Shown here: positions 6,836 through 14,459 of the stretch, in pieces
How positions within the stretch are numbered: the first letter of the stretch is position 1
Layout of the letters: each line of letters begins with the position of its first letter
Assembly (NCBI GenBank): GCA_030609055.1
Contig: JAUWCZ010000014.1
Span: 1-34,497, forward strand
Source of the DNA: Chloroflexota bacterium
Lineage (GTDB): Bacteria; Chloroflexota; Anaerolineae; Anaerolineales; UBA11858
Direction of reading: 5' to 3'
DNA length: 34,497 nucleotides
Notes under the pieces: model-generated
Seen by the model: the letters and a program-made list of their open reading frames with translations, nothing else
Told to the model about the DNA's origin: nothing
Databases searched by the model: none
Made by a program: the position numbers and the translations under genes

Positions 6836-8419
6836 TTATTTTCCTTCTGAATCATCAAATCGAAAATGCAAATCACCTACATGTACAAACCAGGGTCTGG
6901 TTTCGAGCAAAGACATCAAAGGACCCGGTGGACAACGGCGGACAGTATTTACCGCCGCATATAATTCTGTCACATGGACATGTCCCTGAGGGTTAAGTTT
7001 GGTCAATTCCCGCACCGTATCAACCACGATTTGTTCAAATGGTGGTGGTTCATCCTGGTTTTTTTCCCAGACCTGATCAACAGGCTCAATATCCGGGATC
7101 ACAATTGCCATTCTCTGGTTATAATCCGAGGAAACGATCTGCTTTAACGTGGCAAATACCAATTCCCCATCAGATCCTACCAGAATCGTACGCATCCAAT
7201 CCTTGGTTGACCGGGAGCTTTTCGTCTCAACAATCACTTCTCCAGGTTCTTTGCCTGGTTTGATAAAGACGATACCTCCCGGAATCAGTCCATTTTTCTC
7301 ATACCATTCCTTCAATCCAGATACATAGCGCTCTTTTCGGACAACCCAACCCGGGAAACGTTCTCCTGTATTCCCATCGATTAACGTAAACCGGATTCGG
7401 GGGGCTTCATACGCGGTTGGAAACAACGGCATGACACGCTCCGATAAAGGAAGTGTTCCCGCCCGCCAATGTGGAAAGATTAATCGAACTTCAACGTTCT
7501 CTTCCACATCCTGGCGGTGATCTTTCCAAAGAGTTAACTCATCATCGAGAGATTTCTCCAAGGAGATCATTTCCTGGGTTAGTGAATCCGGATCATACTC
7601 GATGGGCATGTAGTTGAGAAACAGCGGAGTTTTTTGGACACTCTCCGGTTCCAGGGTTTTTAAGTACCAGGCAACAATACCCGCCGGACCCACTTCATCA
7701 AACCGGGGATCCTCCTGTAATGCCAGGTCTAGAGAAAATTCAATCAAATTTGAATTGTCATCAGCAGGTAAATCCAGATCTTTTACCAAATCAACAGTCG
7801 AAAGCGGACCGCCCTGATTCATATCCAGAACAGCTTCTGCCAGGTTTAAATGCCCTGTATTTACATCCACCAACAATGCTCGCAAAAACCAGCGCCCTGC
7901 AATTTGGACAAAATTCTCAATGCTTGCCAGGCCGATTTCAATTTGCTCTTCCAGCAAATCACTATATTCTCCAATCACAACTTCAGGGTTCAACGAATCT
8001 GCCTGATCAGCCTCCGGAGGTACATTTAAAGTATGGTCATTAATACCCGAAGCAAATTCCCGTTCTTCCCCGCTTTCAAATTCAACCTGGATGACATTGA
8101 ATTGACCCACTTCGGGATTCTCTCCGGAACGAAGGTTGATTACCTCCCCTTTTAGCCACTCATAAGCTGGAAATACTAACTTATTCCCAACCTCATATTG
8201 ATCTTTGGGATAATATATATCATTCCCATCCAGACGTTTCTCTTCCAGCCGGACCTTTTCTCGTGAGATCCGCTCCCCGATCAAGATCGGTATGAGTTCT
8301 TCTGACGTCAGGGGAGTTTCTTTTTCCAGAAGATAATCATATAGAAATGAGATATCCTCTTCTTCCAATTCATATTCCTCCCAGTAATTCTCTCGGAGGG
8401 ACAGTACTGCAGTTACCAT
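6836..8419 (-). CDS. Large unrecognised soluble protein, probably co-transcribed with 6366..6803
   Basis: A 527-residue acidic protein with no family that I can name. Residues 20-60 (ISFLYDYLLEKETPLTSEEL, then ISREKVRLEEKRL) resemble a helix-turn-helix 'gatekeeper' segment. Residues 65-125 look like a small beta domain (FPAYEWLKGEVINLRSGENP, then VIQVEFESGEEREFA). The middle is mostly charged and helical. The last 50 residues (HVHVTELYAAVNTVRRCPPG, then WFVHVGDLHFRFD) look like a second winged helix. No signal peptide or transmembrane stretch is present. The start ATG 8419 follows GAGGT at a usable distance, and a good promoter lies at 8480-8507. Function unknown. The domain arrangement hints at nucleic-acid or transcription-complex binding, by inference only. 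Confidence 0.8.
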   Translation of the reverse strand: MVTAVLSLRENYWEEYELEEEDISFLYDYLLEKETPLTSEELIPILIGERISREKVRLEEKRLDGNDIYYPKDQYEVGNKLVFPAYEWLKGEVINLRSGENPEVGQFNVIQVEFESGEEREFASGINDHTLNVPPEADQADSLNPEVVIGEYSDLLEEQIEIGLASIENFVQIAGRWFLRALLVDVNTGHLNLAEAVLDMNQGGPLSTVDLVKDLDLPADDNSNLIEFSLDLALQEDPRFDEVGPAGIVAWYLKTLEPESVQKTPLFLNYMPIEYDPDSLTQEMISLEKSLDDELTLWKDHRQDVEENVEVRLIFPHWRAGTLPLSERVMPLFPTAYEAPRIRFTLIDGNTGERFPGWVVRKERYVSGLKEWYEKNGLIPGGIVFIKPGKEPGEVIVETKSSRSTKDWMRTILVGSDGELVFATLKQIVSSDYNQRMAIVIPDIEPVDQVWEKNQDEPPPFEQIVVDTVRELTKLNPQGHVHVTELYAAVNTVRRCPPGPLMSLLETRPWFVHVGDLHFRFDDSEGK

Positions 8420-8479
8420 AAACGTACCTCAAACAGGTAATCAAAAAATGACCTGAAATTCCTGATTTCAAGCCTGTAT

Positions 8480-8507
8480 ATTATACTCTACTCTTTCTGG
8501 TAGACAA
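8480..8507 (-). promoter_or_regulatory. Promoter of the 527-residue protein gene
   Basis: On the minus strand TTGTCT (8507-8502), 16 nt, TATAAT (8485-8480). Transcription would start near 8473, leaving a leader of about 55 nt before the ATG at 8419. Confidence 0.7.
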
Positions 8508-8553
8508 CCTTGGTTAAAAGTGATTCCCTCAATATCTGGCAGGGGACGATCTT

Positions 8554-9951
8554 CTAAGGATAACTGCTTTCCAACCAATCCATCGGATCAACTTGAATAC
8601 CACCCACCCAAACTTCCCAATGGAGATGCGGTCCACTGGATCTGCCAGTTGATCCCACTCTCCCCAGCAGATCTCCAGCATTCACATGCTCCCCCTGCTG
8701 GACCAGGAACTCGGATAAATGAGCATAAAGCGTATAAATCCCCCATCCGTGATCTAACATGATCGTATTTCCATGGATTGGTAGTTTATTGTTGTATACC
8801 ACCTTTCCGGGTGCAGCCGCGAATATACTTCCTCCCATTGCGCCACAAAAATCCAAACCAGTATGATAGTAGAAGAATCCGCTGCCATTGTAAGATCGGC
8901 GGTTTCCATAATAGGACAGCCAACATGTGCTGAGTTCATCCGGAACAGGACTCAGGAAATCACCCTTCCAGAATTTATTCGCAGTTGCCTGGACGGCTAT
9001 ATCCCGGAGCTGTTCAGTTTCCTGTTCAGTCAGATCTACATCAATCGTTTCTCTAGGAACGTTGGTTATCTCCTCATAGGGATACTCCCCACTGAAGATT
9101 TGTACCATTTGAGTGTGAGCAAATGGTGTACCATCCGGCAGAATTCCGGAAACAGAGAGCGGTTTTAATCCCAATTTTTCTTTGGCGTGTAATCCCTGCA
9201 GCGCTAGATAATTTCCGCTGGTATTTGAGAAGAAGGAGAGTGGATATTCGCCCAGAGATCCCTGGATTGTTGTTCCTTCTGGACCTTTGATATTTACAAC
9301 TGATGTATGCCCCTGTAAAAAGGTTCCCGGTGAGTAAGCAGCTTTGCTAATTTGTTCCGGAAATGCCCCGGGGCCTGAACTGACTGTACCTCGAATAAAA
9401 AGAACCTCCCCGGGAATTAGATCCCATTCCCCCTCCTGAGCATTAGTCATTACCAGAGCCCAGGGATTCAGATTCTCTACCACAGCAAGTTCAAGGGAAG
9501 ATTGTTCAGGAGCGAGTGCAACACGCCTCCCTGCTTGATCAGTGGGATTCTCTTCCCCTGCCAGCACAGCAGATACCCCAACATAAAATTCCATCGGACT
9601 GGTTAACCTGTTTAGCTTAATTAACACTTCCTCCGGAACATCATAACGTCGGCTTATGCTTTGTAAGGATTCACCATAAGAAACTTTAATGGTAGTTAAC
9701 ACACCAGTGATCTCTTCCAGGCCTGGAACTTTTAATTCTGTACCGGGCAAAATGGAACTTTCACTTGTAATCTGATTCTCAGTCAATAGTTCGTTATACG
9801 GTACATGAAGATTTCTGGCGATGGTCCACAATGTATCTCCCGCCTTGACAATATATATAGGCCCATCAGTCTGGACTTCCTGGGCAAACCCCGAGGTGGT
9901 CAGACTGATAAGTAAAATCACCAGAATACTATGCCAGGTTATCTTTTTCAA
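8554..9951 (-). CDS. LysM-domain M23 metallopeptidase (cell-envelope endopeptidase)
   Basis: A 465-residue secreted peptidase. Residues 1-24 form a signal peptide (KKITWHS, hydrophobic core ILVILLISLTT, then GFAQ). Two LysM repeats follow at 32-76 (YIVKAGDTLWTIA) and about 86-130 (KVSYGESLQSISRRY), which bind glycan. A long linker domain of unclear fold leads to the M23 catalytic domain at about 360-455. Expected zinc ligands H363, D367 (HTGLD) and H444 are present, along with catalytic H411 (YAHL) and H442 (HLH), so it should be active. The start is a TTG at 9951 inside the end of the DUF192 gene (23-nt overlap), implying translational coupling. Likely role: peptidoglycan or pseudopeptide cleavage outside the membrane. 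Confidence 0.92.
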   Translation of the reverse strand: MKKITWHSILVILLISLTTSGFAQEVQTDGPIYIVKAGDTLWTIARNLHVPYNELLTENQITSESSILPGTELKVPGLEEITGVLTTIKVSYGESLQSISRRYDVPEEVLIKLNRLTSPMEFYVGVSAVLAGEENPTDQAGRRVALAPEQSSLELAVVENLNPWALVMTNAQEGEWDLIPGEVLFIRGTVSSGPGAFPEQISKAAYSPGTFLQGHTSVVNIKGPEGTTIQGSLGEYPLSFFSNTSGNYLALQGLHAKEKLGLKPLSVSGILPDGTPFAHTQMVQIFSGEYPYEEITNVPRETIDVDLTEQETEQLRDIAVQATANKFWKGDFLSPVPDELSTCWLSYYGNRRSYNGSGFFYYHTGLDFCGAMGGSIFAAAPGKVVYNNKLPIHGNTIMLDHGWGIYTLYAHLSEFLVQQGEHVNAGDLLGRVGSTGRSSGPHLHWEVWVGGIQVDPMDWLESSYP

Positions 9952-10306
9952 AATTCAGCTCATCTCCAATTTCAAATTCTGTTAACCTATCCGGATGGAT
10001 TTCCAATACATATCTAGCCGGTTGCTGAGGGGTATACAAGGGTCGCCAGCTTTCAGCCAGTTGGATATCGACGATTTTCTGGGCATTGTTCAGCCAGATT
10101 ATGCCTAAATCCATTCCAACAAAAAACATATGAATAGCCGCGTTGGACCGGCTTTCACCCTTTTGAACCAGCAATAAACCATCTTCCAGATCCAATTCAT
10201 TTCGAAACATTAATCCCCGTAAACGGCAGAAGAATGTATCACAATTTTTTACCCGAAGTGGTTTTCCCAAACTTCGGGTTTTATTATTGACATTTACTTT
10301 CATCAT
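9929..10306 (-). CDS. DUF192 family protein
   Basis: A 125-residue protein matching the DUF192 (COG1430) family: CDTFFCRLRGLMFRNEL at the start, AAIHMFFVGMDLGIIWLN in the middle, and an ARYVLEI element near the end. The family folds as a small beta barrel and its biochemical role is not established. Many members are exported, but here no signal peptide is visible. The 3' end overlaps the M23 peptidase start by 23 nt, so the two products are made together. An ATG directly after the first (10303) is an equally good start. Confidence 0.9.
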   Translation of the reverse strand: MMKVNVNNKTRSLGKPLRVKNCDTFFCRLRGLMFRNELDLEDGLLLVQKGESRSNAAIHMFFVGMDLGIIWLNNAQKIVDIQLAESWRPLYTPQQPARYVLEIHPDRLTEFEIGDELNFEKDNLA

Positions 10307-10343
10307 GGTGAATTGGGCGGTTAACTACTGGAACCGGATCAAT

Positions 10344-10733
10344 CTATTTCTCGGTTTGGGAGAGCACATACTTAACGCGCTCCGCCAATTCTTCCGGACG
10401 GAAAGGTTTTGTGATATAGTCATCCACTTTTGCTACCTGACGCCATAACACAATATCAATGCTCTGGACTTTTGCTGTGACAACAATTATCGGGATATCT
10501 CTGGATTTTTCGTTTTCCTTTAACCGTTGAAAAACCTGTGTCCCATCCATTTCCGGCATCATTAGATCCAGGAGGATCAGATCAGGGTTCTGCTCCAAGA
10601 CTAAGGCTAGACCTTCTTCTCCACCATTTGCTCCCAGGACCTCATACCCCTCTCTGGCCAGAATCAACTTCATTAGATTAGTGGTCTCTGGTTCGTCCTC
10701 AATGCAAATGATACATTTTTTGTCCGCCATCAT
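10344..10733 (-). CDS. Stand-alone response regulator (CheY-like receiver domain)
   Basis: A 129-residue single receiver domain. The acidic pocket is E12-D13, the phospho-acceptor is D56 (LILLDLMMPEMDG), the switch residue is T86 (VVTAK), and the conserved lysine is K109 (ITKPF). There is no output domain, so signalling must be by protein contact or phosphotransfer. No histidine kinase lies nearby. AAAGGG a few nt upstream of ATG 10733 serves as the ribosome site. It is first in a minus-strand run with DUF192 and the M23 peptidase (37-nt gap), but functional linkage is not proven. Confidence 0.94.
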   Translation of the reverse strand: MMADKKCIICIEDEPETTNLMKLILAREGYEVLGANGGEEGLALVLEQNPDLILLDLMMPEMDGTQVFQRLKENEKSRDIPIIVVTAKVQSIDIVLWRQVAKVDDYITKPFRPEELAERVKYVLSQTEK

Positions 10734-10858
10734 AAAATTCCCTTTCTAATCATCAGTAAGTTTACCATAATTTAGGAGGGTTTACATCGGCTTACAGGGA
10801 TATCAACTCCTGCCAGCCAACTTCTCAAAGGCCAAAAACTCGCGCCCCTTTCTTTCCC

Positions 10859-10887
10859 TTGTCACCATATTAAGGGAAGGATATAAT
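10859..10887 (+). promoter_or_regulatory. efp promoter
   Basis: TTGTCA (10859-10864), 17 nt, TATAAT (10882-10887): near-consensus sigma-70 promoter. The predicted leader to the ATG at 10932 is about 38 nt. Confidence 0.8.
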
Positions 10888-10931
10888 CACCAGACAGATT
10901 TACTTTCAATACCGCCGATAAGGGCTTAAAA

Positions 10932-11489
10932 ATGATTGATGTAAACGAATTACGAAAGGGTGTGACATTTGAATTGGATGGGAATATTTATAAAGTGCTT
11001 GAGTACGATCATCACAAACCGGGTCGTGGAAAGGCTACCATTCGGGTAGATGTGAGAGATCTTCGCTCAGGAACACGCCTCAAGAAAAAATTCAATTCAG
11101 GGGATTCTGTTCAGGATATCCGCCTTACCTACCGGAATGCGCAGTATTTATACAACGATGGGGATATGTACTATTTCATGGATGTTGAAACATATGAACA
11201 ACCAGCTCTGAAGGGAGATATTCTGGGAGACAACACAAAATTCCTTACCGATGAGATGGAAGTGAAATTAACTTTCTACAAAGGTGATCCCCTGGACATT
11301 GACCTGCCAATCACGGTCGACCAGAAGGTTGTTAGAGCTGATCCCTCCATTCGCGGGAATACGGCGACCAGCGTCACGAAATCCGTGACCACATCCACTG
11401 GTCTTGAGGTGGATGTCCCGAATTTCGTTGAGGAAGGGAATATTATCCGAATTGATACCCGCACCGGAGAATATATTACTCGGGTATGA
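10932..11489 (+). CDS. efp: Translation elongation factor P, Arg32 type
   Basis: A 185-residue EF-P with its three beta-barrel domains: KOW-like N-domain 1-62, OB domain II about 65-128, OB domain III about 130-185 ending TGEYITRV. It relieves ribosome stalling at polyproline stretches. The loop that reaches the peptidyl-transfer centre reads HHKPGRGKA, placing Arg at position 32 where Escherichia (K34) and Bacillus (K32) carry lysine. Arginine at the tip is rhamnosylated by EarP in Pseudomonas-type EF-P; whether this one is modified is unknown, and no modifying enzyme is nearby. Its last 4 nt overlap the next gene (ATGA). Confidence 0.97.
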   Translation: MIDVNELRKGVTFELDGNIYKVLEYDHHKPGRGKATIRVDVRDLRSGTRLKKKFNSGDSVQDIRLTYRNAQYLYNDGDMYYFMDVETYEQPALKGDILGDNTKFLTDEMEVKLTFYKGDPLDIDLPITVDQKVVRADPSIRGNTATSVTKSVTTSTGLEVDVPNFVEEGNIIRIDTRTGEYITRV

Positions 11490-11815
11490 AAACACCTGCT
11501 GGCATTGAATGCCGATATTTTTACGGAGATTATCACCGCGGAAAGAACAGAGAAGAATGCCGGTTGCTTGATGCGTCAATTCCCCCTTTAGTCTGGCAGG
11601 ATAAATTATGCTATACCTGTCCAGTTCCGGGGATCCTGCGGGCAAATTCCTGTGAACATATGCAGCTCAGACCAGCTCTAAAAAGACCATTTCCTTTTCT
11701 TTCCACCAGAGTTCATGTAAACGCTTTCTGCACAAAAACCGGGCAAGACGTTCTCGAGCCGCAGGTTGGGTGCGGAAAATGTCACCAACTTCCAGAGATA
11801 TTTTTAGAGGGTTGA
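11486..11815 (+). CDS. Small cysteine-rich protein coupled to efp
   Basis: A 109-residue protein whose ATG overlaps the efp stop (ATGA), the classic arrangement for translational coupling. It contains C9, C25, C42-x2-C45 (LCYTCPVP), C56, C82 and C96-x2-C99 followed by H100, a spacing that suggests one or two zinc sites or a small iron-sulfur site. There is no signal peptide. I do not recognise the family. The antisense reading frames over the same stretch lack such a pattern. A role in translation or EF-P function is suggested only by its position. Confidence 0.8.
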   Translation: MKTPAGIECRYFYGDYHRGKNREECRLLDASIPPLVWQDKLCYTCPVPGILRANSCEHMQLRPALKRPFPFLSTRVHVNAFCTKTGQDVLEPQVGCGKCHQLPEIFLEG

Positions 11816-11930
11816 ACCTTGAGGTATATACATGGATAAGTTTTTCCCGCATTGAAGATTCTTCTTTATTCTCGATCGAAATACCTTAATCACAAATAGA
11901 TCCCCAACATGTGTCTTAAATATGAAGTTC

Positions 11931-11980
11931 CGACTAAAGTCGTAGAAGGAGCTTAGCTGGGTGTCCCTCTCCAGGGACAC
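11931..11980. repeat. Left REP-like hairpin pair flanking the RAYT gene
   Basis: Two palindromes lie 18 nt apart. The outer is CGACT-AA-AGTCG (11931-11942). The inner is GTGTCCCT-CTCC-AGGGACAC (11961-11980, perfect 8-bp stem). Between them are GTAG and GGAG tetranucleotides typical of REP elements. The pair is matched in inverted orientation on the other side of the transposase gene (12473-12523). Confidence 0.75.
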
Positions 11981-11991
11981 TTCAAATTGTT

Positions 11992-12408
11992 TCAATTTTC
12001 GTAAATTGCTTCTAAATCCAAATCTAGATCATTATCGGAGTGGTGTTCTTTTTGACTCTTAACATAATTAATTACCTTATGTAAATCCCACCTGCTGATA
12101 GAGAAGGCTCCATATCCAATCTGCCACTTAAATTGATCATTAAGATTCAGAGATTGATTGATAAACCGTGATGAAACCCCTTTTGATTTCTTTACAAGCT
12201 CAGCAACACATATGGTCGAATGGAATTTGACTGCCAAATGGACATGATCAGGCATACCATTAATTGCCAGAGCTTTGCATCCCAAACCATAAACCTGCCT
12301 TATGATGCTTCTATAGATCTGTCTTTCGATTTGAGGAATAATCCAAGGTGTTCGGTCCCAAGTAGCCCAAACCAAATGTAGATACAAAGCTAACTTCTTG
12401 TTTCCCAT
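11992..12408 (-). CDS. REP-associated tyrosine transposase (RAYT, IS200-like Y1 family)
   Basis: A 138-residue Y1-type HUH nuclease. The HUH motif is H55-V-H57 (GMPDHVHLAV) and the nucleophile is probably Y115 (KVINYVKSQK). It nicks and rejoins single-stranded DNA at hairpins. The start was set at ATG 12408 because AAGGGGG lies 5 nt upstream; the longer reading from 12441 has no ribosome site. There is no accessory TnpB. The gene sits between mirror-image pairs of REP-like hairpins, the arrangement known for RAYT domesticated transposases rather than for a self-mobile IS200. Catalytic residues are intact. It lies between the efp and mutL transcription units. Confidence 0.9.
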   Translation of the reverse strand: MGNKKLALYLHLVWATWDRTPWIIPQIERQIYRSIIRQVYGLGCKALAINGMPDHVHLAVKFHSTICVAELVKKSKGVSSRFINQSLNLNDQFKWQIGYGAFSISRWDLHKVINYVKSQKEHHSDNDLDLDLEAIYEN

Positions 12409-12472
12409 CTTAACCCCCTTTGCTTGATCCATTTGTAACATTAATTTCGAATGATATCAATTGCAAAACCAG

Positions 12473-12523
12473 CGTCGACGCAGGTCGACGTCCGGCAATG
12501 CCCTAAGGTGCGATTTCAATCGC
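12473..12523. repeat. Right REP-like hairpin pair flanking the RAYT gene
   Basis: The inner palindrome is CGTCGAC-GCAG-GTCGACG (12473-12490) and the outer is GCGATT-TC-AATCGC (12510-12523), 19 nt apart. Read on the opposite strand, the order outer hairpin, linker, inner hairpin and parts of the linker match the left pair. The two flanks are therefore inverted, diverged copies of one unit. Confidence 0.72.
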
Positions 12524-12599
12524 CTGTCTCTGGATGTGAGCTACAATTGCTTATGGAAGATTATTCAGGATCACTTTCAAGACACCGGGAGCTTTTTTC

Positions 12600-14342
12600 T
12601 TAACCCGGTCCTGTTCTACCAAATTTCCTTTCTAGCAAATCAACCGATAAATGGATCATCGTCGGGCGTCCATGGGGACAAGTGCGTGGAGATTGACAGG
12701 CTTCTAAATCAAGCAGCAGTTGTTTACTCTCCTCTGGAGATAATAGTTGCCCGGCTTTAACAGCCGCCCTCTTACAGACCCGGGCGATAATCTTCTGTTC
12801 ATGGTTTTTTTCCAGAGGCGTTTCATCCACCTCAAGATCCTCAACAGCCGCCCTGAGGATCGCTTCCGGAGAGGATCCACCCAGAAGCGCCGGAACAGCC
12901 CGGATTACATACGCACCAGGTCCAAAACTTTCCAGATCAAAACCGAGTTCCCCCAGCAGCACTAGGTGTTCGTTAACCAAATCTGCGGCTCCGGGAGGAA
13001 ACTCAACTACGATTGACTCAAGTAGAATCTGGGATGGTACATTTTTATCTCTGTTTGATAAAAATTGTTCGAATAATATTCTCTCATGAGCTGCATGCTG
13101 ATCAATCAGATATAAACCATCCGGTCCTTCTGCAATCAAGTAGGTAGCTGCTACCTGCCCGATCAGACGCAGAATTGGCGTACCCACTCCCACAGGTACT
13201 TGATGGTATTCTACCGGCCCGCTTAATGATCCCTCTTGTTTGGCATCCTCTAGCATTTCCCAGGCCAGATCTGTTCGCCGTTGAACGTCCGAATGGTCTG
13301 GTGCAGGACCTCCCCACAAATTCACTCCCCCCAGATTTCCGACCTCCGGTACAGGTGTGTGCGCTAGCAATGCCCGCCTGACTGCCCGACCGACACTTCG
13401 GAATATATCCCCTTTCTGCTCAAATCTGACTTCTGCTTTTGTTGGGTGCACATTCACATCCACTTTTTCCGGCGGGAGTTCCAGAAATAGAACTGCCATA
13501 GGAAACCTTCCCTTCATTAAAAGGGTGTGATATGCCTGTGTCAACGCTTTACTTAAGGCAGGATCCTTTACTGGGCGCCGGTTGACAAAAAATAAAATTT
13601 CCCGCCGGTTTGATCTTGTTAATCCCGGAGGACTGATAAAACCATTCACTTTCAATACATGGTCTTCATAGAGGACTTCAAGCATCTTTCTAGCTGTTCC
13701 AACACCATAAACAGTAGAAATTACCTCCCTCGTATCACCACTTCCGCTAGTTTGAAAGACCAACTTTTCATCCTGAAATAGTTTTAGGCGAACTCCAGGA
13801 TTGGCGAGTCCATAGCGGCTCACAACATCATTGATTTGTCTTTTTTCTGTCCGGTCAGTTTTTAGGAATTTTAATCTGGCAGGGACGTTATAAAAGAGAT
13901 GCTCGACACGAACGGTCGTACCGGGGGGCATTCCCAGCTGGGTAATTGGCTTGATCTCTCCCCCTTCCACTCTTACTCCGGCCCCCATATCCTCCCTTTG
14001 AACCCGGGAAAGAAGGGATAGCTGGGAAACGGAACCGATTGAGGCCAACGCTTCTCCCCGGAATCCTAAAGTGGAAACCCGGAACAAATCAGCGGCGTCC
14101 AACAATTTGCTGGTGGCATGACGGTGCACAGCTAGACTCAATTCCTTTGCAGGGATACCCGCCCCATTGTCTACGACTTCAATCAGGCGTTTTCCCGCCT
14201 CACGGACAAGGATAGTGATCTGATCTGCCCCGGCGTCTAGCGCATTCTCGATCAATTCCTTCACAACAGACGCGGGACGTTCTACAACCTCACCTGCCGC
14301 GATCTGGGAGGCGACCTCTTCAGGCAATATCTGGATAGGCAT
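12600..14342 (-). CDS. mutL: DNA mismatch repair protein MutL (endonuclease type)
   Basis: A 580-residue MutL with the N-terminal GHKL ATPase (ENALDAG, DNGAGIP, TLGFRGEAL) and a C-terminal dimerisation/nuclease domain. The metal-binding endonuclease motif DQHAAHERILFE is at about residue 410. The supporting motifs CKRAAVKAG, CPHGRPT (about 559) and FGR near the end are all present. It is therefore a nicking MutL of the kind found in bacteria without MutH/Dam. The ATG at 14342 has no Shine-Dalgarno sequence: TATAAT on the minus strand ends exactly 6 nt before it, suggesting a leaderless transcript. It is divergent from the HAD gene. Confidence 0.97.
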   Translation of the reverse strand: MPIQILPEEVASQIAAGEVVERPASVVKELIENALDAGADQITILVREAGKRLIEVVDNGAGIPAKELSLAVHRHATSKLLDAADLFRVSTLGFRGEALASIGSVSQLSLLSRVQREDMGAGVRVEGGEIKPITQLGMPPGTTVRVEHLFYNVPARLKFLKTDRTEKRQINDVVSRYGLANPGVRLKLFQDEKLVFQTSGSGDTREVISTVYGVGTARKMLEVLYEDHVLKVNGFISPPGLTRSNRREILFFVNRRPVKDPALSKALTQAYHTLLMKGRFPMAVLFLELPPEKVDVNVHPTKAEVRFEQKGDIFRSVGRAVRRALLAHTPVPEVGNLGGVNLWGGPAPDHSDVQRRTDLAWEMLEDAKQEGSLSGPVEYHQVPVGVGTPILRLIGQVAATYLIAEGPDGLYLIDQHAAHERILFEQFLSNRDKNVPSQILLESIVVEFPPGAADLVNEHLVLLGELGFDLESFGPGAYVIRAVPALLGGSSPEAILRAAVEDLEVDETPLEKNHEQKIIARVCKRAAVKAGQLLSPEESKQLLLDLEACQSPRTCPHGRPTMIHLSVDLLERKFGRTGPG

Positions 14343-14348
14343 GAAGAT

Positions 14349-14354
14349 ATTATA
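14349..14354 (-). promoter_or_regulatory. mutL -10 box, leaderless layout
   Basis: TATAAT on the minus strand (14354-14349) with ATCTTC (6 nt) between it and the ATG. No good -35 hexamer is visible at the expected distance. Confidence 0.65.
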
Positions 14355-14447
14355 ACGGAGTGTGGGGTTTGAAATAGAAAACCCGTGATCAAAGTCCCGT
14401 TCGTATGTCAGACAGCTCTCGATTCAGTCTTCCAGATCAGGATCAGG

Positions 14448-14453
14448 TATAAT
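14448..14453 (+). promoter_or_regulatory. HAD gene -10 box, leaderless layout
   Basis: TATAAT at 14448-14453, 6 nt (GCGGGT), then the ATG at 14460. The preceding bases TCAGG are the same as at the pfkB-like gene (26868-26872). No clear -35 is present. Confidence 0.65.
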
Positions 14454-14459
14454 GCGGGT

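Larger units (their letters stand above)
11931..12523. mobile_element. REP-RAYT-REP unit
   Basis: A symmetric unit of about 590 bp: REP-like hairpin pair, RAYT gene, inverted REP-like hairpin pair. No target-site duplication is obvious. The four bases on either side of the outer palindromes do not match. It occupies the whole space between the efp operon and the 3' end of mutL. Confidence 0.65.

Noticed and set aside
11992-12408. Complete IS200/IS605 insertion sequence with tnpB
   Set aside because: No tnpB-like frame is present and the flanks are paired REP-like hairpins. This fits a RAYT locus better than a mobile IS200.
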